Shown here: in pieces, positions 40,500-53,900 of the stretch
Numbering within the stretch: the first letter of the stretch is position 1
Layout: every line of letters starts with the position of its first letter
Source of the DNA: Chrysomallon squamiferum
Lineage: Eukaryota; Mollusca; Gastropoda; Neomphalida; Peltospiridae
Assembly: GCA_012295275.1 (NCBI GenBank)
Contig: CM022677.1
Span: 287,305-351,304, forward strand
Length of the DNA: 64,000 nucleotides
Direction: 5' to 3'
Position numbers and translations under genes: made by a program
Notes under the pieces: model-generated
Told to the model about the DNA's origin: nothing
The model's input: only the letters and a program-made list of their open reading frames with translations
Databases searched by the model: none

Positions 40500-40975
40500 C
40501 TAAAAAACAATAGCAACCGCAGCAGTAGTAGTTGGTTAACAAGTGTATGTACAAGAACAACAGTAGCTGTACAAGAGGATGTACAAACGCAACAGCAGCA
40601 GTACTAGTAGCAATACAAGTTGATGAGTAATACCAATAGAAGCAGTAGTTGTAGCAGTACAAATTGATGTACAATAACAACAGCAGCAGTAGAGGTTGCT
40701 GTACAAGTGGATATACAAGAGGAACAGTAGATGTAGTAGTTGGTGTTCGAAGAATGAACAATAACAACATTAGCAGTAGTAGTTGCTTTACAAGTGAATT
40801 TACAAGAGTAGCAGTAATAGTTGCTGTACTAGAAGAAATGCAAGTGGATGTACATGAGCTGTACATGTGGATGTATAATAGTAACAGCAGTTGTAGTAGC
40901 AGTAGAAGTGGATGTATAAGAGGAACAGCAGCAGTCCTAGTAGCAGTACTATCAGCAGCGGTACAATGACAGTAA
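40500..40975. repeat. GTA-rich minisatellite with AAGTGGATGTACAAGAG-type units
   Basis: Degenerate units of about 45-60 bp combine CAGCAGTAGTAG runs with GTACAAG-GGATGTAC cores, each core holding the palindrome TGTACA. ORFs on both strands are caused by the repeat. Confidence 0.8.
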
Positions 40976-41940
40976 TAATATAACTAGTAGCAATAATAAT
41001 AGAACTGTTTCTTGCAACCTTATGGCCATAGCGCTAGTCATTACACAAGCAGTATAACCGCTGTGACTCCAGAAGATCTGCCTCTGACTGTAATGTTCAG
41101 TATAACTAAACTGTGATAGATAACAAAATTTCATTTTAGCCCAGCGGGATCCCGTTTCTTCCAGTAATAAGACCTTGTTTTATTTTTTTTAATATAATCT
41201 CTAGTATGTTACATACAAAACATTAACCATAAATATTTATAATTTCTGTAATTATCAATATTATAATGTTAGAGAATAATAGAAAACAACATAGAGAGAA
41301 TCTTTTATTTATCAAATATATAAATAGTTTTTGCAAATGGTATTAAATATTTTTACTTTAGAACAATGTCACATACTTTTTTACTGATAACTTGAGATAA
41401 CACGACTAGCAGCAGAGCGAAAAAAAAATCGAGTTTATATTTTATTAATAATACGTGTGTTTTCTAAGGATAATGATGCCTGCATAATAAAAATAATAAA
41501 ATATATAATGTTACTTGAATATTTTATTATGTAAACTGTGCAACATAGAGATAGTCAGAGAAGGAGGTATTATTTTTCTATAAAGAGATGCAGAGAAATA
41601 CGGAGAAAAATAAATTAATGTGTTTTTTTAAGCTGGAGAAACTGCACAGGAAAAAAATACAGTATCTGAGATTTTTATCTTTTATTTATTTTATTATTAT
41701 TTTAAAAAATATGTTTAAGAATTACGAGAAAATAAAAGTAAATATACTTCTACATTTTGACTTTAAAATATATTTCTATTTTAATAAATGACAAAATTTT
41801 ATAAGAAATATAATGTAAACTAATATATAAACACTGAATTAAGTAGTATACATTTTTATACAATATTTATTAATACATAATAAAAGTAACTATAACTATT
41901 ACATTGCTTTTTTTTTTTTTCAAAACTATTTTCAAATTGT
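40975..41940. other. AT-rich stretch with no recognised gene
   Basis: No exon-like signal was found. A poly-T of 14 lies near 41908. Confidence 0.5.
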
Positions 41941-41944
41941 TGTG

Positions 41945-42660
41945 CATTCCGCAACGGGATGGTTAATCAGTAATTGAGTTGGACTGCAGCAGAACTTATA
42001 ATAATGCTGATTGGATGGATATGTTTATTACAGATCAAATCATAGGTCACTGTTTTATAATTCAGCCAATTACGTTTGGTGTTGGATTTGTGAATGGAAC
42101 TCTATCGGAAGGAGTGCTTGCTATTCATGTTTTTTGGAGTATCGTATTGTATCGTATTGTAAGTGTGGGCTTGACGATGGATTTTATCTTGGTACAGAGC
42201 GTTGTTGTTAATTTCTTTTTTATTTGAAGACGCCGACCGAAAGTTACAAAACGTACAGCAGATGAATGGATGAAATTAAAGCGTTAGCAGAATATTATAG
42301 ATTTGGAAAAAGAAATAGTGATAGCGTTATCATTGCAGGAAAGTGAAGGGTCCATCATGATGAAGTGGTTAGTGAACTCGGCGTTGATGAAAGACGATAG
42401 AATGGCGACTTTGCTAACGAAAATATAAAAAAGACGAACTTGCAGCCGTATATGTTAGTGTTTAAGTTACCAGACGGAGCTGATTTGTGTCACAGAGAAC
42501 GACAACTTTGTACTTACTGGTGCCGACTACAACGATGTGCCATATTTGTTGAAACAAGTAAATGATAACGACGATTCACGAGTTGGCAATAATTTATGTA
42601 GTGGAGGAAAATGAAGTGTTTTATATACAAAAGCGAAATAATCAGCGTGTTTGTGGAGCA
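41945..42660 (+). pseudogene. CpG-containing degenerate coding-like block
   Basis: About 700 bp with balanced base composition and many CG dinucleotides, unlike its flanks. Plus-strand frames give long partly open stretches: CWICEWNSIGRSACYSCF near 42070, and around 42400-42570 KKTNLQPYMLVFKLPDGADL then CHRERQLCTYWCRLQRC, with stops in between. It could be a decayed transposase or gene fragment. I recognise no family and no terminal repeats. Confidence 0.35.
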
Positions 42661-43715
42661 TTTCGAGGTTTATTTAAAAAATAAAAAATGTTAATTCAGC
42701 TGTTCTTAACAATGCATATAGTTCAACGGTCGCCAGTGAAAGGTATAGTGGAAACTGTTTTAAGACAGCTTAACTGAATTTGTAGTAATAGGAGAAAGAA
42801 ATTAGAGTAAAGACAAAAGACAAATGTTTTTATTTACTGGCTGCTGCAGCTCTAGGTAATTTTTAATCTAGAAACTAAATATAATCTCAAGTTTAGTCAT
42901 TTATATCCTTTTCTTTGTAGATTTTTACATTTCCAGTTCATTCTTATTGATTTCCGATGAACAGTTACCAATAATGTCTAGTTTCATTTGAGTGACAAAA
43001 AAGACATTAACATAACAAGTTCAGTTCATACATGTAATTGCTTTCTTGTTTGATATTAATCAACTGAGAACATTTATCTCTAGGTGTTTCTCCATGTTTT
43101 TTATTTATATAGGGTTTCTGTTTAAAGTTTCCTGACTTTACTTTTCTATATATTTACTAGTCAGTCTTTCTTTTTCTCCGTCATAAATCCATTTTTTAAA
43201 TTATTTGTGGTCATTCTCACTTAATTGCTAATATTTTATTGTGAAAAATTTTTGTGAAAAAAATATTAATCTGCTTACAGAAATAAAAATATTTCTTTAG
43301 TAATATTATTACTGTCTGTAATTATCAACATAATTTCTAGAAAATTACTTCTCATCTTAGTTGTATTAAATCAACAGCTGAGACAGGGATACTCAACAGA
43401 TAATGAGGAATGATGCAGTAAGCCTTTCAGCCATGTGATAATGGTTGTAGGTATTGGTAGATAAACTTTATGACAGCCAAACAGCAATAGCAGTTCAAGT
43501 ATTAAATTATACTATTGTCTTTTGTCATCATGAATGACATGATTTTTTAAACTGTAAATGACTTGCATTTCAACCTTTTGATATTTGTTTTTGAAAAATG
43601 GACATTACAAAACAATGTTTTTATACATTATGTTGTGGAAATACACTTCAAAATGCTGCTAACAGTTTTTCAAAGTGATTGAAATTATAATTATTTGTAA
43701 ATTGTATAGTTCAGA
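42660..43715. other. AT-rich upstream region of the coiled-coil gene
   Basis: No exon recognised; would include the promoter or first intron if the start at 43716 is right. Confidence 0.4.
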
Positions 43716-43795
43716 ATGGCAGATGTTTTATCCGGAATTTCTGATTATAATTTCTGTGATTCAAAAATGAGCAGTCTGATGAGTATCAGCATCCT
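43716..43795 (+). CDS. Possible first coding exon (MADVLSGISDYNF)
   Basis: ATG in an AGAATGG context after a TTCAG. Reads MADVLSGISDYNFCDSKMSS then LMSISI, ending at a GTAGGT donor in phase 2. The next candidate exon does not match this phase, so the link is uncertain. Confidence 0.45.
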
Positions 43796-46700
43796 GTAGG
43801 TGCATCTTCAACATTTCTACATCACTCTTGACATAAATAAAACTTCAAAATTAATATCTTTCTTTGTCAGCTTTCTAATGCATTAAACTTTAACAAAACA
43901 AAACAATAAATAAATAAAAATAATAGAAAGTAATTATATTTATTTTAATTTTTTTTTTACAACTGAGAAAATAGAATATTTAGTGCCATTTAATTATGGA
44001 TTAAGCAGATAGTATATATTATTTAACTTATTTATTTAAAATACATATATATGGTAATGCAACTTTTTTCATTGTTTCATATTTAATAAATTTGGAGTTT
44101 TGCTATTGATGGTGAAAATGTAAATACTGATATATTTCAAAACTGATTTAAATAATAATATAATTAGTAAATATTTCATATTAATTTTGTCATTCACAAT
44201 ATTTTAATATCCTTTATGTGACAGTGAATGATTACAAATAAATATTAAACATGGTCATAACTACATTAAGGCAAATGAGACAAATACCTCACATCGAAAT
44301 TGCAATGTTTTTATTACATTTTTCATTTGTTTTATTATTGTAGATTTTTTACAAAGATTTTATTTTAAAAATATAAACCGTAATTCTCTATTCCAGTAGA
44401 AACTATATCCACCTAATGAATGCATTTATGTCTCTGGTTACTATTTGAAGGTACTGTCATCATAGTGATGAAAGACATAACTGACTTAAAAGACATCAGA
44501 CATCAAACAGGTTTATCAGCAAGTAAGTGTTTTTACTTCATTTCTAAAAAACAAAGTCTACTTACGGCCATGTTAAATAAAAAATACAGGACAAATTTTA
44601 ATGAATGTAAACTGGGGTTTGAAAGCATGTAAACTGGGGTTTGGTAATGTAAACTGCTCTTCTGTAAAAGTTTAATGCTTGTAGATGAATCATAGTTTAT
44701 TTTGAGAGAGAAAAAGGACAATTTTAACTTAAAATGTATTTTAAAATATATGTAATTTGCATGTTATAGTTGGTATCTTAATTATTATTAATACATTCTT
44801 CATTTATTTTCACATTTACACTTTCTACCATCTTCCCTTCTGCTATAAAATGGATGTCTGTGGAAGCAGTGGCAGTATGATTCTGCTGCTGATGATGCTG
44901 CTCCTGCAGAGAATAGATTCTGTCGTCTTTTTCTGTCGAAGAACATCTTATCAGACTGATGAACATGCTGGACCCAAAAGGTGTTGATCCTTTTGTTGAA
45001 AAGAACTTTTACAAGAAGATCATCAAAACATGGATTCTAACAATGTCACAAGGTAATTGCTTAATGAATAGAAACAAATTCCCCCCAAAAGACACACATA
45101 TACACACTTATTGTTATATTACAGAATAATGTATCTCAACAATAAACAATAAACAGATATTTTGAATTTATTTCACTATTTCATTTACAGAATTTACAGC
45201 TATTTGAATAATGTAAAATGTTTGTCTATTATCAATGTTTTTGTTGAAATTGTTTTCTCTTACTTTCTGATTCTTATTATTAATGTTCAGTGGAAATCAC
45301 AGGATGATACCCTGTTCCTGTCAGAGAATATGGATTATGGATTAGTTTCAGATCCCCACTCTGAGTATTTCCAGGACACTGATATTGGTGTCATTTCTAA
45401 AATAATTTTCAGTTTTTATCTTTTTTTTAAAAACTATATTATTTGTTTTCTGTTCTTGCTATGTGATGTTTACCTTGAATAAAATTATTTTATTTGAAGT
45501 TATGAAATGGCTTGATAAGTTACTGAAAATAAAGAAAATGACCACTGAACTTAATAATTATTTATTTCATATTTGTTATTTTTATGTTTCCAATGTAATA
45601 TTTTCAGTTGTGCAACATATACAGTACCTGTATTTTAAATCTGAAATCTTTGTTTTGTTTCTTTCAGTCAAGAAGGTGATTTTGCAAATGAGATGGAAAG
45701 CTCACAGACTGAAATTATTATGAAGCTTCCAGAAAAGAACATTTTTGTGAAGTATGTTTATTTCATTTGTGTAAATGGTGAATTTATTAATTTTTTCAAC
45801 TGACATTGAAAAGTATCTGGAGATATTAACTTAGATTATATCTAACTTAATTTATTCACATGCTGGATCATAGAATAAATTACTTTCAGCATTTATAAGA
45901 TAAAGACAAAATTAAATAAATAAAAAGAATAATAATGATAAAAAGTAGGACTGATTCAGCAGAAAAAGTCTGGAGCAGTAAATAACATGTTTATGATATA
46001 TATTTGATACTTTGTTTTCTTCAATAAAATAACTTTGCAATAATGATTTTAATTTTCAGATTAAGCAACTGAGAGGTCAGCTTGTGGAAAGTTCTCAAGG
46101 ACTCGCAGAAAAAAGAAAAGAAATAAAAGATTTGCAGACTGAAAGCAAACTGTTGCAGTATTGAACATTTAACAAGGTTAGTATCTTTATATTTATAACT
46201 TGTCTTATAGCATTAATGTCATTGTCTTTAGCATTTGTTTTGGCTGGCACCAAAATTCAAATGTAAAATGCCAATACATTTTGACTGACTCATTTACATT
46301 TGCCTGTCAGTTCTGTCATGGTTAAACTCTGATCATAATATACCTATAAAGTACCTGTGTTGTTTTATCTTATTCAGAATTATTAATTTTTTATTTCTCT
46401 TGATCTAAGATGCATCTTTTATTTGTCGGTATTAGCCTGTCATGCCACAGTTTTATCATTCAGCAAACAAACTGTGTGTCTCATTTTTGAAAGTAATCTT
46501 CCACAGAAATGCTGAGATTATTTCAGAGATGTAGAAAATAAATGTGAATCCATGACATATTAATTGTACATGAATTAAAGGAACAGAAAACATATCAGTG
46601 GTTTGAGTGCAGGCTTGGTGTAACTGGCCTACAGGTGTATGGTGTTTTGTCTCCATGTAAAGGTGCATATAAAAGATTCCTTGCTACTTGTGTCTGTCAG

Positions 46701-49285
46701 CTTATTCTTTAACACCAGTATGCAGAAAACATTTTTGTCCCAAAACTATTAATAAATTCGTTTTTTTTTTTTTTTTCACTTTTCGGCAGTAAGCCTCAGA
46801 AATAAATACTTATTTTGGTAAAACAGGTTTACTTTGGAGTAAAAGAGAAATGATTACAGAAAAAATATCTAAATATGCTTTGGTTTTGAATTGTCAGGTT
46901 TTGTTCTGTCTGCCAGTAGGCAAATAAGGAACTGTATACATTATTGTTGTTACATCATAATCAGTGACACATATAAATACAAGTTTAGTATGGTTTTATG
47001 AAATATTAATACAAAATATTGTTCTGTTCTATGTTTTTCAGTAAAGAACTTGGTGAAAATACTGTAATGCTGAATGTGTGAATATTTATTTTATTTTATT
47101 TTATTTTATTTTATTTTATTTTATTTCATTTTATTTTATTTTATTTTATTTTATTTTATTTTATTTTATTTTATTTTATTTTATTTTATTATTTAAGTAG
47201 TTCTGTGTCTAAGCTAGATTACTTAACTTTGTTAATGGTATTTACAGTTGGTTAAACTAACAAATCCTTAGAAATATTTTTATAAAATACTTTTCCTAGT
47301 TTTTTCATTAGAATAATATATATTAGAAACAGAATGTAAATAATTTGTTTAGATTTTGTTTAAGAAATGCTGTTATTGTTTTTATTAAACCTCATTTTTT
47401 TCTAAATATGGTAATCTTTTGAAAAATTAGTGACATCTGCCAGCTGCAAGAAACACTGGAGAGAGAGAAGGAAATATGTTCTGAATTTGAAGTTAGTTCA
47501 GTTATAATATATATGTTTTCTTGAACTTAATGGACGCATTCATTCTTCCATCATACATCAGTATCTTAAAAATAAAAACACACAAATTTTGGTTTGATAA
47601 TTTATCTGCCATAATTTCAGTCTGATCAGAAATAATATAAACAGTTTAGATTAACAAAAAATTCCTAAATTATGTTTTAAAAAGTGTAAAATGTTTGTTT
47701 TTCATTCAGCTTAAATTAGATTGATGTTAGTAGATCTTATAGATAATTTTTCTATTTGTGTTTAATGATTGTTACCACTTTACAAGAAGGCATAATTATT
47801 ATATTTATGTTGAAGCATTATTTACATGAGTTTGAACTTGAAGACTTGTATATATTCATAAATAATGTTTTGAGCAGGTGTTTTATATTGTTTCATTTTT
47901 TATTTATCTGTGTAACACATGTTTGTTATTAATTTCTATATGATATGTTTATTATATTATATTTTAAAATTTTATTTATACAGAATGGAAAGCCGATGTC
48001 TCTGGATGTGCAGGTAACACCAACACAAGTCTGCAGTTCACCTGTTTTGGTAAATAAAACTGTTATATACTTAGTGAGAGGGACAATAAAAAGTAATCAA
48101 AACAATTAACATGTCTCCAGTCATATAAAAGCATATTGATAAAAACTTGATTTAAAGTAGTTCCTAAGTCATTCCAACCCATTCATATATATACTTTAAT
48201 GAAATTTGTTTTTAAATTTGAATTCTTTGTAAATTATCATAATATAGATACATAAAGTACATTGTTTTCACTGTTGCCATTACAGATTGATAGCTTTGTT
48301 GACAAATAGAAGAAAATTCATAATGAAAAATGTCTCGAGTTAACATATTTTAACACCAGAAACCTGTGGCTAATAAACATTAATCTTTTAATGTTAATTT
48401 CAGGTGACAGAAATTATCCAAGATCAAGAAAAAGTGAAAAAGCTTAAACCACCATTCATTTGACTTGAATCAGTCAGTGTCTGATGTCAGTAAGCTTCCG
48501 CCATACTGTACCCTGTCCTGCCTATCAGAGGTGTCAGTCTGGACTGGATCATAATGCAAACCTTACTACCTGCAGCAGTACCAACATAATGGAATACACA
48601 CAAGCTGTCATCAAAGCACTGTTCAAGATATGAGACAAGGGAGCAGCACTTGAACTGTGGTGACAAAGAAGAAACAGATTCATCTTCTGGCATAAGACGC
48701 TACAGTTTTAAAGCTGCGGTAGCAAATAATAAATACCAGAGTAAGACAGCAGGTAAGACTTTAAATTTAGATATGTTAATTTTAAGGTATAATTTAGTTT
48801 CAAATGCAAAGTAGTACAGTGTGTTAATTAAAATGGAATTTTATTGGTTATTTTAAGTATGTTTTTCCTAGGAATAATTTGGTCTTCAAAATTCCTCTTA
48901 TTTTTATTTATAGAATTTTAAGTAGTTTTGCACTAAATGTTGTTGTATTTTTATATTTCTAACAGAATGTAATCCTTAAAATTGATATTCTTTTTCTGCA
49001 TCTGTTCCCTTTTTTGTTTTCCTAAATAATTAATTTTTCTAGGCACATTCTTGAATAACATAAAACTTATGTTTTCACAGAATCAATAAAATTATCAACT
49101 TTGATCAAGGAGGACACTGATCACCGTGATGGTCAAGGTGATAATAGCAGAGTTTCATACATAATAAACATCACAATGCCAAAATACTTTGACACGGTAG
49201 CTAAGTGTTCTTTCTATTTCTTTCTTCGTTTTGTTTTGGGGTTTTTTGTTGTTGTTTTTTTGTTCAATTTTTCTTTTACTTTTTC

Positions 49286-49342
<57 letters not shown>

Positions 49343-50908
49343 TTATCTCTATTATTGTTTTACTAATTTTTATTTTTATTTCCTGATTTATTTGCCACCA
49401 TTATAATGCCAGTTTTTGGAGTTAGATAAATTTCCAGTTAATAAAGATTTTACACAATTTTCTTAAACAGTTGTGAAAGTTTATATTGTCTGGAAAGTTT
49501 ATAATGTAAAATAGAAATTAAAAAATTAAGTTAAGAAGCTTTTGTCATATAATATTAAGCTTTTTTAACATGACTTCAAATATGCAAAAAATACTTTTTC
49601 TTGTCTCTTTTTTCTTTCTTTCTTTAAAGTTTGTCTTCATTTTAAAATATAAACAACTTCATAGTTACAGGTCTTAATAGTGTTTCTATAATTATTTAAT
49701 GGTTATTCCAGGAGTAGCAAATATTGGTGTAGAAACTTTGTGTAGTATTTTAATGTTGATCTTTGTGACTCTACAGGTTTAAGGTTAGTTCCACTGCTGT
49801 GTGGTAGTTGTTGCATTGATGGGAAACATTGTCATTTCTATGAGCTTTTAGGAAAAACAACTAAAAAATGTTTTTATTGCCACTCATTGGAGCAAAAACA
49901 AATGTATTACATATCATTTTATCAACCTTTTTTGTTAAATTGAATTTCATTTCTTTATTTCTAATTATTTCAGATTATAATACATATATAGCCATAATTT
50001 TTTATCCCAATTATTATTTTTTTAAACCATCAAAAGAATATGTTGTATTAAATATCCAATACAGTAATGTTTTTTCGCTTTGTTTTTATATACACACACA
50101 CACCTCTAGACACTTTTTTTTTGTAATGCTAGCTAGGGAGAAAGTGTTTATTGAAAATGGCATCAGTTTATGCATTTTTGACACACTTCAGTTTGTGTTA
50201 ATGATTTTTTTTTTTAATAATTACTTTTAATATTATTTTAAATACATTTCTTAGTAATTCTTAGTAATTTAAAATTACTTGCTAACTTATTAGATTTATT
50301 ACCCTGTTATTTGTCTTTCAGAAAACTGCAGAAAATGGTTGTGGTGAAAAGGTAAGTAGTTTTAATTAAGTTTTGTATGGATGTGATGATACTGGAGAAA
50401 AATTGCTTTTGTTTCTTGGATGGATAAAGACCAACAAGAGATCTGTTTTTAGACTTAAGTTTCATTTGTATAACAAACTGTAGCTGATAATTAGATAAAT
50501 GTTTCTTTTCTTCTTTTTTCCTTAAATCTTTTCTTAATGGATTGTGTAGGCAGTTTCTTGTCTGAAATGTTGCTGTTTTTTTAATTTTGTTTTATTAGAT
50601 ACCTCCAGAAGTAACATCTTAGTTAATATGTAAGCTTATCTTCAGCTTTTATCTGTGTATAATCATTTTAAATATGGAATGTTGATCACATCATTTTATA
50701 AAGGAATGTAATTTCATGTTTTGTTTTATTTTCTTTCTTTCTACAGGGTTATGCAACAACTGCATCATTTGGAAAAGCCCTGGAGATGTCAAGGAGATAC
50801 ACAGAAGGTGAACAATCTTTTCATATTATTACCTGTCAGTTCTTAGTAATGAGCATCTAAGCAGAAATTATTATTATGATAATAATGGTGGTGATTATGC
50901 TAATGTTA

Positions 50909-50957
<49 letters not shown>

Positions 50958-53900
50958 GGGTTAAGACAAAACTATTTTGATATCATAGTTTTTTAACACT
51001 CGATGATGATTCTAACAATTAAGGAAATATATATTTTTTATAAATACATTTAAAATTTTACCAACTTCTGTACTTTTTTGTAAAATAAACCTTAACAGTT
51101 TTATAATAAAGTTATGACTTACACAAACATAGCAAAACTTAATAAAATAATCTGTTTAAAACTGATGTCAGCATCAATATTATGTAGATTACAGTATAAT
51201 AAAATATAATGGAATTTAAAAAAAGTTCCAGCAAGAGTACAGAATTTTAATTATATCAAGATATATAACTCTTCAAATATAAGTACTGTTGTTTGCCTTA
51301 ATTTGGATAGTCTTTTTATTAAGACTAACAATTAAATTTAATAAAGAAATAAACATTACTTTGTTAACTTGCTTACATTTTAGTTTTCACTATAAATTAA
51401 TTTTATAATAATATATCGAAGAAAATGTAATTGTTTGATTAATTCCAAGTTATATCTTATTGGAAGTTGTTTTATGTTTAGATAATTAGATAAATATATC
51501 AAATAAAATATATTTCAGGTTAGCTATTTTGAATATATTTATTTATTTTTCCATAGATTTCATAGAAATGATACTTATTAATAAATTAATATTATTTTTC
51601 AGGCCTTATAATAAATATTACAAACAGGCAAATTTTGACAGAGTATTATCAATTTTGTGTTTTGTATTTTTGTTGTTTGTAAAGTTGAAATTTATTTTCA
51701 ATGTGATTTTTTGTTTTTATCAGATTGGTTATAATACTTACAGTTCATTTTGTTAGGTTATTAGAAAATGCATTATTTGTTATGTTTTACTTTAAGTAAT
51801 TTTACAACTGCAAATAAAAGTTTAAAATTACAATTTTTTAGGCAGATGTTTTGATTTTCCATTACTTTAAATTTGTCTTTTTTTTTTTTTTTTTTTTTGA
51901 TGTCGATCTTTCAGGTTTTTTTTTTAACAAGTTTAATACTTTCAACAATTCTGTTCTGCATTATGCAATGATTTTTTATTTTAATGTTGATTTATTTCAC
52001 TATAAATTTGTGAATTTTAGTTTATCTTGATCTTTTGGGATTAAAAGATTATTATTCTGGATAAATGTATTTTAAATTGACCAGAATATAAAATTTGTAG
52101 TGATACTTTTTTATAGATATATATTTTTTGTTTAAATTATTTGTGATTTATTATTAAAATCTATTACAATAAGAGACAGATGATGTTTATTTATAATAAT
52201 TTCTTTCTAACATTACTTATTATTCTATTAAATTTTATTATTGTATCTACAGGAAAGGCAAAATTCTGGAATCAGCTTCAGTTACAAGAATAGGGAGAAG
52301 AATTTAAACAGATGAGGTATCTACTGATATGGAACAATTATTATTCACAAAAGATGGATTTTTCTTTCCAAAGCAGTTTCCAGAGAAAATGTTGACAGTA
52401 CACATCAGTGTTGATTGATTATTGCAGACAGCAAGCAGATAATTATATAAATAAATAAATAAATATGTATATATAGATATATAAACAGACAGACAGAGGA
52501 TAGATAGTTAGTATTTGTTAAATGTTAGTATTTGGTTAATGGTTAATTTTTTGTCAATGGTTAATATTTTGTTAATGATTAGTGTTTTGTTAATGGTTAG
52601 TCTTTCTCTCTGTCTGTCTGTCTCTCTGTCTGACTCTCTCTATCTCTCTCTCTCTATCACAGTCTCTGTTCTGTCTCTTTCATCCTCTCTGCCACTCTCT
52701 CTGTGTCTATATCTTCCTCTCTCTGTCTCTGTCTTTCTTTCTCAGTTTCTCTCTGTATCTCTCTGTCTCTGTATATGTTTCCATCTCTCTCTGTTTTTCT
52801 CTCTCTCTCTCTCTCTCTGAATCTGTCTTTCTCCCTCTGTCTCTGTCTCTCTCTGAATGTCTCTTTCACTCTCTGTCTCTAAACACCAGAATTGATGTTA
52901 CATACCATGCTCTAGAAATCATTATATTTGTGAAATTTAAATGTGTCAGTATGAAAAGGCTGAAAAACTGTTTTTACATGTATTTGAAATTTTTATACTA
53001 CATTTTTACAGTGAAATGAAATTTTCATGAAAACGTACAATCTTACTCGTAGTGAAACCCAAATCTCTCTTTCCCTAATCATAATAAATAACATATACAA
53101 ATTTTCACGTATCAAAACGGAATTTCGTAGTAAATTTAAATTACTAAAGAAACATTTTAAATATGTGAAATAAACTTAGAATGCACAAACAAAGATACTA
53201 GTACTACTACTACTACTACTACTACTACTACCACTAATAATAATAATAATAATCATAATAATTAGTCAGTTTCATAGGCAAAATAGTCTAAGGGAAATAA
53301 CTATTAATAATCGAATATAATGATGATAATGGATAACAGCATTAACAAAAAAAAAATTTTGAGAAGGAAAATAATTAAAAAAATAATGATATATTTTCTA
53401 ATTTAGATTTCTGTTTCATTTAATTCTTTTAGTTAAGTGCTAAAGAAATGCTGTTTAATTATTCGAAGGTAAGAAAAAAAAAATTCTAACAAAAACATTA
53501 TTCACATAATAGAAGACTGTAAAAGCAGAATAATAAAAAAATAGTTTAAGAAATAAAAACGCCCCCCTGCCCTAGTCCCCTGCCCGCCGGCTGTCTGCCA
53601 CGCACTCTCACAGTTTGTGAAGTACAGAACCAAGCTGAAACTTTAATGTTTCTTGTCAGTATGTTCATGTTTGTGAGATCATGGGATTTAATCTTGGCGT
53701 ACGGTGTTTTTGGAGGTCCACAGCGGTACTTTCCAATTCTAGATTCATCTATGAAAGAGAGTGTAGAAATTACTTTCTTTATATATGTGATGTGTTACCG
53801 GAAGTGGGAGGAATTTACTCCGCCAAGAAAAAAAATTTCTGTTACCATTATTTGTTATTTATTTATTTTTCCTGACATTACTTAAATTATTTCTTTTAGT

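Larger units (their letters stand above)
38540..40500. repeat. Inverted duplication I, right arm
   Basis: Mirrored counterpart of 13000-14740 and 10140-10880. Junctions inside it show that the left arm carries about 2 kb extra between 10.9 and 13.0 kb. Confidence 0.88.

Noticed and set aside
40459-40969. Multi-frame ORFs at the GTA-rich minisatellite
   Set aside because: Open on both strands because of the repeat; no conserved frame.
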